DNA of 13,874 nt from JBBQIY01 sp964553035. Its GTDB lineage: Bacteria; Verrucomicrobiota; Kiritimatiellia; RFP12; UBA3636. Under the pieces are notes generated by a model. That model made no database searches and was not told where the DNA came from. It saw nothing but the letters and a program-made list of their open reading frames with translations. The position numbers and the translations under genes were made by a program. The stretch covers positions 1-13,874 of the forward strand of contig CAZKJH010000103.1 of NCBI GenBank assembly GCA_964553035.1, written 5' to 3'. Of the stretch, positions 13,803-13,874 are shown piece after piece. Each line of letters begins with the position of its first letter. Positions within the stretch are counted from its first letter, which is position 1.

Positions 13803-13874
13803 TCTGCAAATAAAGCCCGTGTAATCGGTCAGTCACTGGGGGTTGGGCAAACTGAGGCGTGCCACCCATCTGAT

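Overview
The window reads as bacterial chromosome from an environmental or gut anaerobe-type genome. GTG starts, an NtrC/sigma-54 pair, heptameric intergenic repeats and a heavy investment in sugar chemistry (Gfo/Idh/MocA, NagA, SIS, acetyl-xylan-esterase families) would fit the PVC group (Lentisphaerota, Kiritimatiellota or relatives). That placement is a guess from gene content; no marker gene is present.

Left part (1-3740): a 57-base hairpin element, a structured leader, then a two-component operon: a membrane histidine kinase of ZraS-like layout and an NtrC-type sigma-54 response regulator, overlapping by four bases. Immediately downstream lies a textbook -24/-12 promoter (3222-3237), with two similar 13-bp palindromes 32 bp apart about 105-135 bp upstream of it. 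It drives a small secreted protein made of 25-residue repeats, each with one cysteine. Sensor, activator, enhancer, promoter and target therefore sit in about 3.2 kb. This is the best candidate for an undescribed system in the window.

Middle left (3740-4340): the frameshifted, internally deleted remnant of an ISAs1-family transposase on the minus strand.

Right part (4340-12143, all minus strand): a DeoR-family repressor leads a tightly packed operon. It encodes a cytosolic protein of the neutral-ceramidase family, a NagB-like deaminase/isomerase with altered active-site residues, a NagA-like deacetylase, a KdsD-like SIS isomerase without CBS domains, and an archaeal-type triose-phosphate isomerase. 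Four successive overlaps (19, 1, 4 and 10 bases) argue for one transcript. A 223-bp gap filled with heptameric and 38-bp tandem repeats follows, then a YjbQ-family protein and a secreted esterase of the acetyl xylan esterase family. The set looks like uptake-side trimming plus cytosolic catabolism of an N-acylated amino sugar, resembling the Aga/Nag pathways but with non-standard members. No kinase, transporter or glycoside hydrolase is visible here.

Right edge (12144-13874): a divergent regulatory region with a good minus-strand promoter and a 10-bp motif in inverted orientation near both genes, then a plus-strand Gfo/Idh/MocA oxidoreductase likely controlled together with the operon. No tRNA, rRNA or CRISPR array was seen.
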